The notes beneath the pieces are model-generated. The model saw nothing but the letters and a program-made list of their open reading frames with translations. It searched no databases and had not been told where the DNA came from. A stretch of DNA of 64,000 bases from Pseudodonghicola xiamenensis DSM 18339 (GTDB lineage Bacteria > Pseudomonadota > Alphaproteobacteria > Rhodobacterales > Rhodobacteraceae): positions 23,245 to 87,244 of the forward strand of contig NZ_AUBS01000019.1 in NCBI RefSeq assembly GCF_000429365.1, read 5' to 3'. A program made the position numbers and the translations under genes. Of this stretch, positions 55,882 through 64,000 are shown one piece after another. The number at the start of each line of letters is the position of its first letter. Positions within the stretch are counted from its first letter, which is position 1.

Positions 55882-57114
55882 ATGACATTCTGGATCGTGA
55901 TTACAGGGATGGCACTGGCGGCCACGGCATTGCTGGTTCTGGCGCTGCGGCGCGGGCGGGCCGACGACGGCACCGCCGCAGCCTATGATCTGAAGATCTA
56001 TCGCGACCAGCTCAGAGAGGTCGACCGCGATCTGGCGCGCGGCGTGATCGCAGAGGCGGATGCCGACCGTATCCGGGCCGAGGTGTCGCGCCGAATCCTT
56101 GCCGCCGATGCCGCCCTGAAGGCAGGACAGGCGCCCCGCGGCCCGACAAGGACGGCAACCGCTGTCGTCACGGTCGGCCTGGCGGCTCTGGTGATCGGGG
56201 GATCGCTGCTGCTTTATCGTGACATCGGCGCGCCGGGCTATGGCGATCTGGGGCTGGCCCGTCGCATCGAACTGGCGGCCGAAGCGCGCAAGGACCGCCC
56301 CGATCAGGCTGCCGCCGAGGCGCAGATGCCGGCCCGCACCACGCCGCAGATGGATGCGGATTACAAGACGCTGATCGAACAGTTGCGCAGCGCCGTTGCC
56401 GCCCGTCCCGACGATCTGCGCGGACATATGCTTTTGGCCCAGCATGAGGCCAATATCGGCAATTTCAGCGCCGCCCATGCCGCACAATCCCGCGCCATCG
56501 TGCTGAAGGGCGATGCGGCCACCGCCCAGGATTACGCCGATTATGCAGAGCTTCTGGTGATGGCTGCCGGCGGCTATGTCTCGCCCGAGGCGGAGCAGGC
56601 GCTGGGGCAGGCGCTGAAGCGCGATCCGAACAACGGGCCGGCGCGGTATTACTGGGGTCTGATGATGGCGCAGACCGGACGGCCCGACGTGGCCTTCCGC
56701 CTGTGGGAGGAAACCCTGCGGATGGGACCGCCCGATGCCTATTGGATCCCCGCCATCCGCGGCCAGATCGAAGAACTCGCCGCGCGGGCCGGAGTGAAAT
56801 ACACCCTGCCGCCGGCGGGCCCCGCACCGATGCTGAAGGGCCCCAGTGCCGAAGACGTGGACGCGACCCGCGACATGAGCGCCGAGGACCGCCAGCAGAT
56901 GATCCGTGGCATGGTCGACGGTCTGGCCTCGCGGCTGGCCGACGAAGGCGGCAGCCCTGCCGAATGGGCGCAACTGATCGGTGCGCTCGGCGTTCTGGGC
57001 GAGACCGACCGCGCCGGCGCGATCTATCGCGAAGCGCTGCAGACCTTTGCAGACGATACCCAGGCGCTAACTCAGATCGAGGCGGCGGCACGCAATGCGG
57101 GAGTGGCAGAATGA
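55882..57114 (+). CDS. ccmI: Cytochrome c maturation protein CcmI
   Basis: 410-residue membrane protein that chaperones apocytochrome c to the heme ligation complex. N-terminal membrane helix (about 2-19), cytosolic coiled-coil with AAYDLKIYRDQLREVDRDLARGVI, second helix (about 95-112), and a periplasmic TPR domain (about 165-280, LRGHMLLAQHEANIGNFSAAHAAQSRAIVL and ARYYWGLMMAQTGRPDVAFRLWEETL) plus a C-terminal tail. Start at 55882 after CAGGAGGCAG. Its stop overlaps ruvX by ATGA. Complements ccmABCDG at 15-18 kb. Confidence 0.92.
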   Translation: MTFWIVITGMALAATALLVLALRRGRADDGTAAAYDLKIYRDQLREVDRDLARGVIAEADADRIRAEVSRRILAADAALKAGQAPRGPTRTATAVVTVGLAALVIGGSLLLYRDIGAPGYGDLGLARRIELAAEARKDRPDQAAAEAQMPARTTPQMDADYKTLIEQLRSAVAARPDDLRGHMLLAQHEANIGNFSAAHAAQSRAIVLKGDAATAQDYADYAELLVMAAGGYVSPEAEQALGQALKRDPNNGPARYYWGLMMAQTGRPDVAFRLWEETLRMGPPDAYWIPAIRGQIEELAARAGVKYTLPPAGPAPMLKGPSAEDVDATRDMSAEDRQQMIRGMVDGLASRLADEGGSPAEWAQLIGALGVLGETDRAGAIYREALQTFADDTQALTQIEAAARNAGVAE

Positions 57115-57587
57115 TTCATGATGCATTCGAGGACTTCGTCGCCGCCCTGCCGCCGATGACGGCTCTGATCGGGCTTGATCTGGGGGAAAAGACCATCGGC
57201 GTCGCGGTCTCCGACCGGATCGGCGCGGTGGCCACCCCGCTGGAGACGATCCGGCGCAAGAAATTCACCCTCGATTCCGCCCGGCTGCTGGAGATCATAG
57301 CCCACCGCGAGGTTGGCGGCATCCTCTTGGGCCTGCCGCGCAACATGGATGGCAGCGAGGGGCCGCGCTGCCAATCGACCCGCGCCTTCGCCCGCAACCT
57401 GATGCAGCTGACCGATCTGCCGATCGGCTTCTGGGATGAACGGCTGTCGACCGTGGCCGCCGAACGCGCCATGCTCGAGGCCGACATGTCGCGCAAGCGA
57501 CGTGCCGAGCGGATCGACAATATCGCCGCCAGCTATATCCTGCAGGGCGCGCTGGACCGGATGCGCCACATGAAGACCGGGGGCTGA
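57111..57587 (+). CDS. ruvX: Putative pre-16S rRNA nuclease / Holliday junction resolvase (YqgF)
   Basis: 158-residue RNase H-fold protein. Acidic active-site strand ALIGLDLGEKTIGVAVSD (Asp23), LLGLPRNMDGSEGPR, GFWDERLST and the terminal Asp segment RIDNIAASYILQG. Acts in 5'-end maturation of 16S rRNA; also discussed as a Holliday-junction resolvase. Starts at ATGA overlap with ccmI and is followed 3 bases later by the DUF1289 gene, so the three form one unit. Confidence 0.94.
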   Translation: MIHDAFEDFVAALPPMTALIGLDLGEKTIGVAVSDRIGAVATPLETIRRKKFTLDSARLLEIIAHREVGGILLGLPRNMDGSEGPRCQSTRAFARNLMQLTDLPIGFWDERLSTVAAERAMLEADMSRKRRAERIDNIAASYILQGALDRMRHMKTGG

Positions 57588-57590
57588 AGC

Positions 57591-57842
57591 ATGGGCAACG
57601 ACATCTGGCGCCGGCAGGAGATCGAAAGCCCCTGCGTCAAGATCTGTCTGATCCACCCGACCGAGAGGATCTGCACCGGCTGCTTTCGCACGCTGGAGGA
57701 GATCGCCGGATGGTCGGGCATGACGGCAGAGGAGCGCCACGCCATCATGGCCGCCCTGCCCGACCGCGCCCCCCGGCTTATCCGCCGTCGCGGCGGTCAT
57801 GCCGCACGCCTCGCGGCCCGCGGCGGCTCTGACCCGACCTGA
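57591..57842 (+). CDS. DUF1289 Cys-rich small protein
   Basis: 83 residues. Four cysteines in ESPCVKICLIHPTERICTGCFRTLEEIAGW (C-x3-C-x8-C-x2-C), a likely metal site, which is the DUF1289 signature. C-terminus is Arg-rich. Function unknown; widely found near ruvX in this group by context. Begins 3 bases after the ruvX stop. Confidence 0.9.
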   Translation: MGNDIWRRQEIESPCVKICLIHPTERICTGCFRTLEEIAGWSGMTAEERHAIMAALPDRAPRLIRRRGGHAARLAARGGSDPT

Positions 57843-57954
57843 TCCGCGACCGGTCCGGTCCATTTTCCTCTTGCCCCCGGGACGACAGTCCGGGAAGTCT
57901 GCGGGCAACAGCCAGCGGGGCGGCGACCGTCCCCGCCTGCCAGAGGATGCCCCC

Positions 57955-59805
57955 ATGCACGTTCCCCGCCGCGCTCATCTTGGTACCGCCCTGCTGATCC
58001 TGGCCGGTCTGGGCCTGTTGCTGGGGCTGATCCTGCGCGCTGGCGGACAGCCCGCGCTGGCCGGGATGGTCTGGATGTTGGGGGTGCTGCCGGCCCTCTG
58101 CGCGCTGCTGGTCGAGATCGTCCAGAGCCTCAGGCGCGGCGAACTAGGGCTCGATATCGTTGCCGCACTGTCGATGACCGCCGGTCTGGTCTTCGGCGAA
58201 ACCCTCGCCGCCGCCGTGGTTGCAGTGATGTATTCCGGCGGCCAGTTTCTGGAAAGCTATGCCGAGGGCCGCGCCCGGCGCGAAATGCAGGATCTGCTGT
58301 CACGCGTGCCACGCAGCGCCAGCCGCTATACCCATGAGGGCGAAACGCTGGAAGAGGTGCCGCTCGATGCGCTTGTCCCCGGCGACCGGCTGCTGATCCG
58401 TCGGGGCGATGTGGTACCGGCGGATGGCGCCCTGGCCTCGGACACGGCCTTTCTCGACACTTCGGCGCTGACCGGGGAATCGCTGCCGCAGCGGCTGACC
58501 GAGGGGGCGGAGGCGCTGAGCGGGGCCACCAACGCTGGCGAGGCCTTTGATCTGACCGTGACCCGCCCCGCCGCGGACAGCACCTATGCCGGCATCGTCC
58601 GCCTGGTCGAGGAGGCGCAGCGATCCAAGGCGCCGATGTCGCGGCTGGCCGATCAATGGTCCTTCGGCTTTCTGGCGGTGACGGTGACGCTGGCCGGCCT
58701 CGCTTGGGCGCTGACCGGCGATCCGATCCGCGCCGTCGCCGTGCTGGTGGTGGCCACCCCCTGCCCGCTGATCCTGGCGGTGCCGGTGGCGCTGGTCGCG
58801 GGACTCAGCCGGGCGGCGCAATATGGCGTATTGATCAAGGGCGCGCGCCCCCTGGAGGCGATGGCGCATATCCGCACGCTGATCCTGGACAAGACCGGCA
58901 CGCTGACCGACGGGCGGCCGCGCATCACCCAGATCACCCCACAGAACGATCTGGCCGAGGACGACATCCTGCGCCTTGCCGCCGCCGCCGATCAGGCCAG
59001 CAAGCACCCCGTCGCCCAGGCCATCGTGACCGAGGCGCAGGCGCGCGGCCTGTCCCTGCCCTTGCCGCGCGCGATGGAGGAACATCCCGGCGAAGGCGTC
59101 ATGGCCCGGATCGAAGGGCGCCGCGTGCTGGTCGGCGGCGAGGATTTCGTCGCCTCGCAGATCGAGGGGCCGGTGCCGCCGCGCCCGGCGCTCGACGCGG
59201 GCGCCGTGCTGGTGGCGGTGGCGATCGACGGGCAGATGGCCGGCCATCTGGTGATGGCCGATCCGCTGCGCGAGGGGGTCGGCACGCTGCTGGCCGGACT
59301 GAAGCACCAGGGGGTGGAGCGCATCCTGCTGGCCACCGGCGACCGCCGCGAGGTGGCTGAACGGGTGACCCGGGGCCTTGGCCTCGACGGGCTGCGCTCC
59401 GGGCTCAGCCCTGATCAGAAGGTGCTGCTGGTGCTGACCGAGGGCAAGTCCGGCCCGGTGATGATGGTGGGCGACGGGGTGAACGACGCCCCAGCGCTGG
59501 CCGCTGCCGATGTCGGCGTGGCGATGGGCGCACGCGGCGCCGCCGCCTCGGCCGAGGCCGCCGACGTGGTGCTGGTGCAGGACCGGATCGACGGGCTCGC
59601 CCCCGGGCTGGAGATCGCGCGCCGCGCCCGTGCCATCGCAGTGCAAAGCGTGGTGGCCGGCATCGGCCTGTCGGTGCTGGGAATGATCGCCGCGGCCCTC
59701 GGCTGGCTGACCCCGGTCGAGGGCGCCGTGTTGCAGGAGGTGATCGACGTGGCGGTGATCCTGAACGCGCTACGCGCCCTGCGGATCAAACCAGCCACGC
59801 CCTGA
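57955..59805 (+). CDS. P1B-type metal-transporting ATPase with TPC membrane motif
   Basis: 616-residue heavy-metal pump without an N-terminal metal-binding domain. Phosphorylation site Asp312 in LDKTGTLT, actuator TGES in LTGESLP, His-Pro motif KHPVAQAI, and GDGVNDAPALA hinge. The transmembrane metal site in the core helix reads TPC (residues 268-270, VVATPCPLIL) rather than CPC of copper or zinc pumps, which suggests a different specificity. Start at ATG 57955 with AGAGGA about 8 bases upstream. Acts in the inner membrane, exporting a divalent cation. No metalloregulator gene is adjacent. Confidence 0.9.
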   Translation: MHVPRRAHLGTALLILAGLGLLLGLILRAGGQPALAGMVWMLGVLPALCALLVEIVQSLRRGELGLDIVAALSMTAGLVFGETLAAAVVAVMYSGGQFLESYAEGRARREMQDLLSRVPRSASRYTHEGETLEEVPLDALVPGDRLLIRRGDVVPADGALASDTAFLDTSALTGESLPQRLTEGAEALSGATNAGEAFDLTVTRPAADSTYAGIVRLVEEAQRSKAPMSRLADQWSFGFLAVTVTLAGLAWALTGDPIRAVAVLVVATPCPLILAVPVALVAGLSRAAQYGVLIKGARPLEAMAHIRTLILDKTGTLTDGRPRITQITPQNDLAEDDILRLAAAADQASKHPVAQAIVTEAQARGLSLPLPRAMEEHPGEGVMARIEGRRVLVGGEDFVASQIEGPVPPRPALDAGAVLVAVAIDGQMAGHLVMADPLREGVGTLLAGLKHQGVERILLATGDRREVAERVTRGLGLDGLRSGLSPDQKVLLVLTEGKSGPVMMVGDGVNDAPALAAADVGVAMGARGAAASAEAADVVLVQDRIDGLAPGLEIARRARAIAVQSVVAGIGLSVLGMIAAALGWLTPVEGAVLQEVIDVAVILNALRALRIKPATP

Positions 59806-59841
59806 CGCCGCCCCGCCCGCCACGGCGAACGGAGCCCGCGA

Positions 59842-61047
59842 TCAGATCACCGCCTTTTCCAGGAAGGGGCGGCCTTCGACCACCCGTTCATAGCCCACGT
59901 CCGAGAAATCGAGCGTGCGATATTCGCCGTAGGCGATCAGCTCCGCCACAGCGCGGCCCGTCGCCGGCCCCTGTTGCAGCCCATGGCCCGAGAAGCCATT
60001 GGCGAAGATGAAATTCTCCACCTCCGGGTGACGGCCGACGATCATATTGTGATCCAGCGTGTTATAGGCGTAATGCCCGGCCCATTGGTTGACCACCTTG
60101 ATCGCCTCGAACTGTGCCGAGCGTTCGGCCAGCGCCGGCCAGATCTGATCCTCGAACTCGGCATAACGCGGCTCGAAATCGTCCCAATCGACGGCAGGAT
60201 CCTCCGCCGGCACGCCACCGGCCAGGAAGTACTTGCCCTCGGGCCGGCACCAGACGCCGGTCGGGTCGATCATCAAGGGCAGTCGGCCATCATTCACCCT
60301 GGCGCTGCCCTCGGGCGTCTGGGCGCAGTCGAAGACGAAAAGCGTGCGCTTGCGCGGCTCGATCGGCACATCGAGCCCGGCCATCCGCGCCGTCAGTGCC
60401 GCCCGCGGCCCCGAGGCATTGACCACGGTGCCCGCCCCGATCACCGCGCCGGACTTGAGCGTCACCGAAACGACCCGCGCCCCGTCCCGTGCAATGGCAA
60501 CCACCTCGTCGGTCAGGATCTCTGCCCCCAGCGCACGGGCCTTTTTGCGAAACCCTGCCATGATGCCGGTGTTGTTGAACCAGCCCTCGCCGGAACGCCC
60601 ATAAGAGGCGAGCTGAATATCCTCGACCCTGAGGTGAGGGAAGGCCTCGGCCAGCTCCTCCCGGTTCCACAGCACGACATCGGCGCCGCAGGCGATCTGC
60701 ACCTCATGCGCCTCTCGCAGGGTCTGCGCCTGTTCGGCACTGCGCGCCAGGTAAAGATAGCCGCCGGAATGGAAGTTCAGATCCGGCCTGTCGTCGTCGA
60801 CCTGCATGATCTCGGCAAAATTGCGGATCACCTCCAACCCGTATTGGCTGACCTTGACGTTGATCGGGTTGGAATATTGCACCCGGATCCCCGAAGCCGA
60901 GAGCGAGGTTGAGGCCCTGGCAAAGCTGGGGTCGCGTTCGACCACCAGGACAGAGCCATCGAACCCCGGCATCTGCATCAGGTGATAGGCGATGGAGGCC
61001 CCGATCACCGCCCCGCCCACGATCACCACGTCATAATGTGTCTTCAT
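59842..61047 (-). CDS. FAD-dependent oxidoreductase of the DAO family
   Basis: 401-residue flavoprotein. FAD-binding GGAVIGASIAYHL at the N-terminus, VNASGPRAA, and the C-terminal GFSGHGLQQGPATGRAVAELI. Closest by eye to single-subunit glycine/sarcosine/D-amino acid oxidases. Could act on sarcosine-like or other N-methyl amino acids or D-amino acids; the substrate cannot be told. Neighbours are the ThDP enzyme upstream on the same strand (184 bases) and the metal pump. Confidence 0.88.
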   Translation of the reverse strand: MKTHYDVVIVGGAVIGASIAYHLMQMPGFDGSVLVVERDPSFARASTSLSASGIRVQYSNPINVKVSQYGLEVIRNFAEIMQVDDDRPDLNFHSGGYLYLARSAEQAQTLREAHEVQIACGADVVLWNREELAEAFPHLRVEDIQLASYGRSGEGWFNNTGIMAGFRKKARALGAEILTDEVVAIARDGARVVSVTLKSGAVIGAGTVVNASGPRAALTARMAGLDVPIEPRKRTLFVFDCAQTPEGSARVNDGRLPLMIDPTGVWCRPEGKYFLAGGVPAEDPAVDWDDFEPRYAEFEDQIWPALAERSAQFEAIKVVNQWAGHYAYNTLDHNMIVGRHPEVENFIFANGFSGHGLQQGPATGRAVAELIAYGEYRTLDFSDVGYERVVEGRPFLEKAVI

Positions 61048-61231
61048 GTCTCTTCCGTTTCATCAGGCTGACCAGGTTCTTCGAGCCGACTGCGGGCGCC
61101 GGGCCGGCAGAGCGTTCCGGACAACGATATCCATGCGCGATTCGCCCCTATCGCGCTAGGGGAGCACACCGGCTGGCCAGAGTTCCCAGGGCGATCCGCC
61201 TTGAAAATAGTCATGGCTCCCGGCGCTCCTC

Positions 61232-62908
61232 TCACCCGTTTCCCTGTGCCGCCAAGGCCGCAGCCCGCATCTGGCTGAGGGTCACGCGCGGGGTCAGCGC
61301 CTCGGGTGAGATGTTGAGATCGAGCACCGCCCCGGTCTCCGACGCCAGCGCCCGGGCGAAGACCGCCGGGAAATCCTCGGTGGTCTCCACGCGCTCGGCA
61401 TGGAAGCCATAGGCGCGGGCGAGCATGGTGAAATCCGGGCTGACCATCGTGGTGCCCGAGACCCGGGTTGGATAATGGCGTTCCTGATGCGCGCGGATGG
61501 TGCCGTAAATGCCGTTGTTCAGGATCAGAACGATCGGCTGGGCACCAGCCTGCAGCGCGGTCGCCAGTTCGGTGCAATTCATCTGGAAATCACCATCGCC
61601 GGCAAAACAGACCACCGTCTTTTCCGGCTTGGCCACCTTGGCGGCGATCGCCGCCGGCAGGCCGTAGCCCATCGCGCCCGACTGTGGCGCCAGCAGGCGC
61701 GCTTTCGGTCCAAATCTGAAGAACCGGCCCGACCAGACCGTGAAATTTCCCGCCCCGTTGGTCAGGATCACATCCTCGGGCAGCACATCACGCAGATGGG
61801 CGCAGACCTTTCCCATGTCGACGGGCGACGGCAGGTCAGGCAGATCGAAACCCGCCTCATAAGCGGCGCGCGCCTCTGCCCGCCAGGCGGCCCAATCGCC
61901 TGTGACCGGCGCCAGTTCGGACAAAGCTTCGGCAAAGGCGTTGGGGCCGGCCTGAATGCCCAGTTCGGGGCGATAGATCTTGCCGATCTCCAGATCCGAG
62001 CCATGCACATGGATCAGCCGTTGTTTCGGCTGCGGCACATCGAGAAGCGTATAGCCATCAGTCGAGTTTTCGCCGAACCGGGCATTGATCGCCAGGATCA
62101 CATCGGCCTCGGCCACCAGGCGCCGGACATGCGGCGCCATGCCGACACCGGCCTCGCCACAGAAGACCGGAGAATTGTTGTCGAGCTGATCCTGATAGCG
62201 GAAGACCGCCACCACGGGGATGTCGGAGGCCTCGGCAAAGGCCTGGAGGCGGGCCATGCTGTCGCCCTGCCAGTTGCAGCCACCATAGAAGATCACCGGC
62301 TGCCGGGCCTCAGCCAGAATGGCGCGCATCTTTTCCATCGCCGCCACCGCAGGGGCCGGCTCCATGATCTCGACCGGGCCGGTCAGAGGCGCCATATCAC
62401 TCAGGCTGGTCAGCATATCCTCGGGCAAGGCCACCACCACCGGGCCCGGACGGCCCGAAACGGCCATGTTCCAGGCACGCGACAGGATTTCCGGGATGCG
62501 GTCGATCTGGTCGATCTCCACCGCCCATTTGACCATGGTGCCGAACACCGCCTTGTAATCGACCTCCTGAAACGCCTCACGGCCCTTCATGTCGGTGCCG
62601 ACCTGACCGACGAACAGGATCATCGGGGCAGAATCCTGCATCGCGGTGTGCACCCCGATCGAGGCATTGGTGGCGCCCGGGCCGCGGGTGACCATGCAAA
62701 TGCCCGGCTGGCCGGTCAGCTTGCCGTAAGCGGCAGCCATGAAGCCGGCGCCGCCCTCGTTGCGGCAGAGCACATAATCCAGCCGGCCCTGCGTATCGTG
62801 CAGCGCATCCAGCACCGCGAGATAGCTCTCACCCGGCACCCCGAAGGCCTTGCGTGCCCCCAGCGCGACGAGGCTTTCCACCAATAGCTGCCCACCGTTC
62901 CGTGTCAT
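61232..62908 (-). CDS. Thiamine-diphosphate enzyme of the acetolactate synthase / benzoylformate decarboxylase family
   Basis: 558 residues with the three ThDP-enzyme domains. N-terminal PYR domain with catalytic Glu51 (CRNEGGAGFMA) and RGPGATNASIGVHTA; central FAD/nucleotide-like domain; C-terminal PP domain with the ThDP/Mg motif GDGDFQMNCTELATALQAG-ending LNNGIYG. Decarboxylates a 2-keto acid; no ilvH-type regulatory subunit gene is adjacent, so the name acetolactate synthase is not certain. Start set at ATG 62908 with GGGGAGA upstream. In opposite orientation to purU, with a 422-base gap. Confidence 0.88.
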   Translation of the reverse strand: MTRNGGQLLVESLVALGARKAFGVPGESYLAVLDALHDTQGRLDYVLCRNEGGAGFMAAAYGKLTGQPGICMVTRGPGATNASIGVHTAMQDSAPMILFVGQVGTDMKGREAFQEVDYKAVFGTMVKWAVEIDQIDRIPEILSRAWNMAVSGRPGPVVVALPEDMLTSLSDMAPLTGPVEIMEPAPAVAAMEKMRAILAEARQPVIFYGGCNWQGDSMARLQAFAEASDIPVVAVFRYQDQLDNNSPVFCGEAGVGMAPHVRRLVAEADVILAINARFGENSTDGYTLLDVPQPKQRLIHVHGSDLEIGKIYRPELGIQAGPNAFAEALSELAPVTGDWAAWRAEARAAYEAGFDLPDLPSPVDMGKVCAHLRDVLPEDVILTNGAGNFTVWSGRFFRFGPKARLLAPQSGAMGYGLPAAIAAKVAKPEKTVVCFAGDGDFQMNCTELATALQAGAQPIVLILNNGIYGTIRAHQERHYPTRVSGTTMVSPDFTMLARAYGFHAERVETTEDFPAVFARALASETGAVLDLNISPEALTPRVTLSQMRAAALAAQGNG

Positions 62909-63330
62909 GATCCTGTCTCCCCTTCGCAACCGGCCCCATTTCGGCCAGACAACACGCTTGTCCCGGAGGAGACAAGCACCAAGCCTTGCAAACGACTTCG
63001 GGCCTGGGGCCACGCGGCGGAAAAACCGGCCAAGCCTAAGCGGCCCGTCGCGTCTGTGCTGGACAATGGTTTCCCGGGATATCGCGACATCGCTGCCCGC
63101 CGGCGCCGCTTTGTGCACACCCGGTCGCATTCGATGTCACTTTCGTCGCCGCCAGCCCCCCGCCGATCGGGAAGATGGAGAAATTATCATTCTGGATGCA
63201 GCAGGAGCGCCTCCCGATCCGGACAGGCCAGGGCCTGCTCCTACGGTTGCCGCCCCTCGGTCCTTGACCTTGGCGCATGCGGTGACGCATTTCGCTGCAG
63301 AAGCAATGCAACCTTTCGCGGGAGCCCCCA
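62909..63330. other. 422-base gap between divergent ThDP-enzyme and purU genes
   Basis: No gene is supported in either strand. The half nearest the ThDP enzyme has a perfect inverted repeat at 62956-62977. The half nearest purU shows no recognised riboswitch: I looked for glycine and THF aptamer features and found none convincing. Confidence 0.5.
62956..62977. promoter_or_regulatory. Inverted repeat upstream of the ThDP-enzyme gene
   Basis: GCTTGTC (62956-62962) and GACAAGC (62971-62977) with an 8-base centre, 48 bases upstream of the ThDP-enzyme ATG. Symmetry and spacing are those of a dimeric regulator site such as a GntR-type operator. Confidence 0.4.
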
Positions 63331-64000
63331 ATGATCAAATACTGCCTGACCGTGACCTGCCCCTCGACCCGGGGGATCGTCGCCGTGATCGCCAATTACC
63401 TGGCCGATCAGGGCTGCAACATCACCGACAGTTCGCAATTCGACGACCCTGAGACCGGCAAGTTCTTCATGCGGGTCAGCTTCGTCTCCGAGACCGGCGT
63501 CGAACGTGCAGCGCTGGAGGCGGGCTTTGCCGATACGGCGACGGCGTTCAACATGGATTTCGCCTTCCATGATGAGGACACCAAGATGAAAGTCGTGATC
63601 ATGGTGTCGCGTTTCGGGCATTGCCTGAACGATCTGCTCTATCGGGTGCGCATCGGGGCGCTGCCGATCGACATCGTGGCGGTGATCTCGAACCACATGG
63701 ATTACCAGAAGGTTGTGGTGAACCACGACATCCCCTTCCACTGCATCAAGGTAACCAAGGAGAACAAACCGCAGGCCGAGGCGGCGATCATGCAGGTTGT
63801 CGAGGATTCGGGGGCCGAGCTGATCGTGCTGGCGCGCTACATGCAGATCCTGTCGGACGAGATGTGCCGGAAGATGTCGGGCCGGATCATCAACATCCAC
63901 CATTCCTTCCTGCCGTCCTTCAAGGGGGCCAATCCCTACAAGCAGGCCTATGAACGCGGCGTGAAACTGATCGGGGCGACGTCGCATTACGTCACCGCCG
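63331..64000 (+). CDS. purU: Formyltetrahydrofolate deformylase, 3'-truncated by the window edge
   Basis: 223 codons are present, with the frame still open at base 64000; full length is about 290 residues. N-terminal ACT domain (about 5-80, CLTVTCPSTRGIVAVIANYLADQGCNITDSSQF and FFMRVSF), then a formyl-transferase-type hydrolase domain with MVSRFGHCLNDLLYR, VISNH, LIVLARYMQILSDEM and the catalytic segment INIHHSFLPSFKGANPY. Hydrolyses 10-formyl-THF to formate and THF, balancing C1 pools; ACT domain responds to glycine or methionine in relatives. Fits C1 input from sarcosine oxidase. The ATG chosen has GGGAG shortly upstream. Confidence 0.93.
   Translation, partial: MIKYCLTVTCPSTRGIVAVIANYLADQGCNITDSSQFDDPETGKFFMRVSFVSETGVERAALEAGFADTATAFNMDFAFHDEDTKMKVVIMVSRFGHCLNDLLYRVRIGALPIDIVAVISNHMDYQKVVVNHDIPFHCIKVTKENKPQAEAAIMQVVEDSGAELIVLARYMQILSDEMCRKMSGRIINIHHSFLPSFKGANPYKQAYERGVKLIGATSHYVTA

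Noticed and set aside
61232..62908. Naming the ThDP enzyme ilvB
   Set aside because: No ilvH-type small subunit or other branched-chain amino acid gene is near, and several ThDP enzymes share these motifs.
63000..63330. Possible glycine or THF riboswitch before purU
   Set aside because: I found no conserved aptamer core or convincing paired elements; a covariance-model scan would be needed to support it.

Overview
The window comes from a GC-rich chromosome of an alphaproteobacterium, most likely family Rhodobacteraceae/Roseobacteraceae. Evidence: the secD-secF next to the ccmABCDG cluster with a Mth938-like gene between them, SoxBDAG sarcosine oxidase, the carboxynorspermidine route to spermidine, an exosortase E / VPEID-CTERM pair, and two dispersed intergenic repeat families that I associate with this group. 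I see no phage, insertion sequence, integrase, CRISPR array, rRNA or tRNA. About 56 protein genes are packed tightly, many with ATGA or 8-base overlaps. Both window ends cut a gene: glnA lacks its 5' part and purU lacks its 3' part.

Layout. 1-7.9 kb: glnA end, a MltB-like transglycosylase, an unknown membrane protein, a heme-dependent oxidative N-demethylase-like protein, an endonuclease/exonuclease/phosphatase-family protein, an alpha/beta hydrolase-OsmC fusion, purB and a small secreted Cys-containing peptide. 8.2-15 kb: LpxL-type acyltransferase, DUF1223 protein, acnA, a TM2 protein, and a divergent GST / WYL-regulator pair flanked by two copies of a 70-bp repeat. 15.2-22.2 kb (all minus strand): yajC-secD-secF-tauE-like-Mth938-ccmA-ccmB-ccmC-ccmD-ccmG, joining Sec export with heme export and cytochrome c maturation. 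22.4-32.5 kb: pentapeptide-repeat membrane protein, serS, a helix-hairpin-helix protein with a histone-H1-like tail, a fatty acid desaturase, two tandem RTX-repeat secreted proteins, and the two-gene carboxynorspermidine pathway. 32.8-36.4 kb: der-bamB-yfgM-like outer-membrane assembly and ribosome assembly cluster. 36.7-41.7 kb: RND adaptor and an unusually long RND pump. 41.9-43.8 kb: a VPEID-CTERM micro-protein convergent with its exosortase E/CPBP protease fusion. 44-50.3 kb: Atm1-type ABC exporter, LysM protein, LOG-family enzyme, sodB, FkbM methyltransferase, unknown exported protein. 50.4-55.7 kb: soxBDAG. 55.9-64 kb: ccmI-ruvX-DUF1289, a P1B-type ATPase with a TPC membrane motif, a DAO-family flavoprotein, a ThDP enzyme and purU.

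How it fits together. Cytochrome c maturation is covered at two places (ccmABCDG and ccmI; ccmE, ccmF and ccmH are not here). Breakdown of N-methylated amines is suggested by the N-demethylase-like gene, tetrameric sarcosine oxidase (sarcosine to glycine with the methyl group going to tetrahydrofolate) and PurU (formyl-tetrahydrofolate to formate). The best candidate for an incompletely described system is the exosortase E / VPEID-CTERM pair. Its substrate would leave a mature peptide of only about 25-30 residues, rich in tryptophan, if both predicted cleavages occur. All functional calls rest on motif reading by eye; no database search or structure prediction was run.
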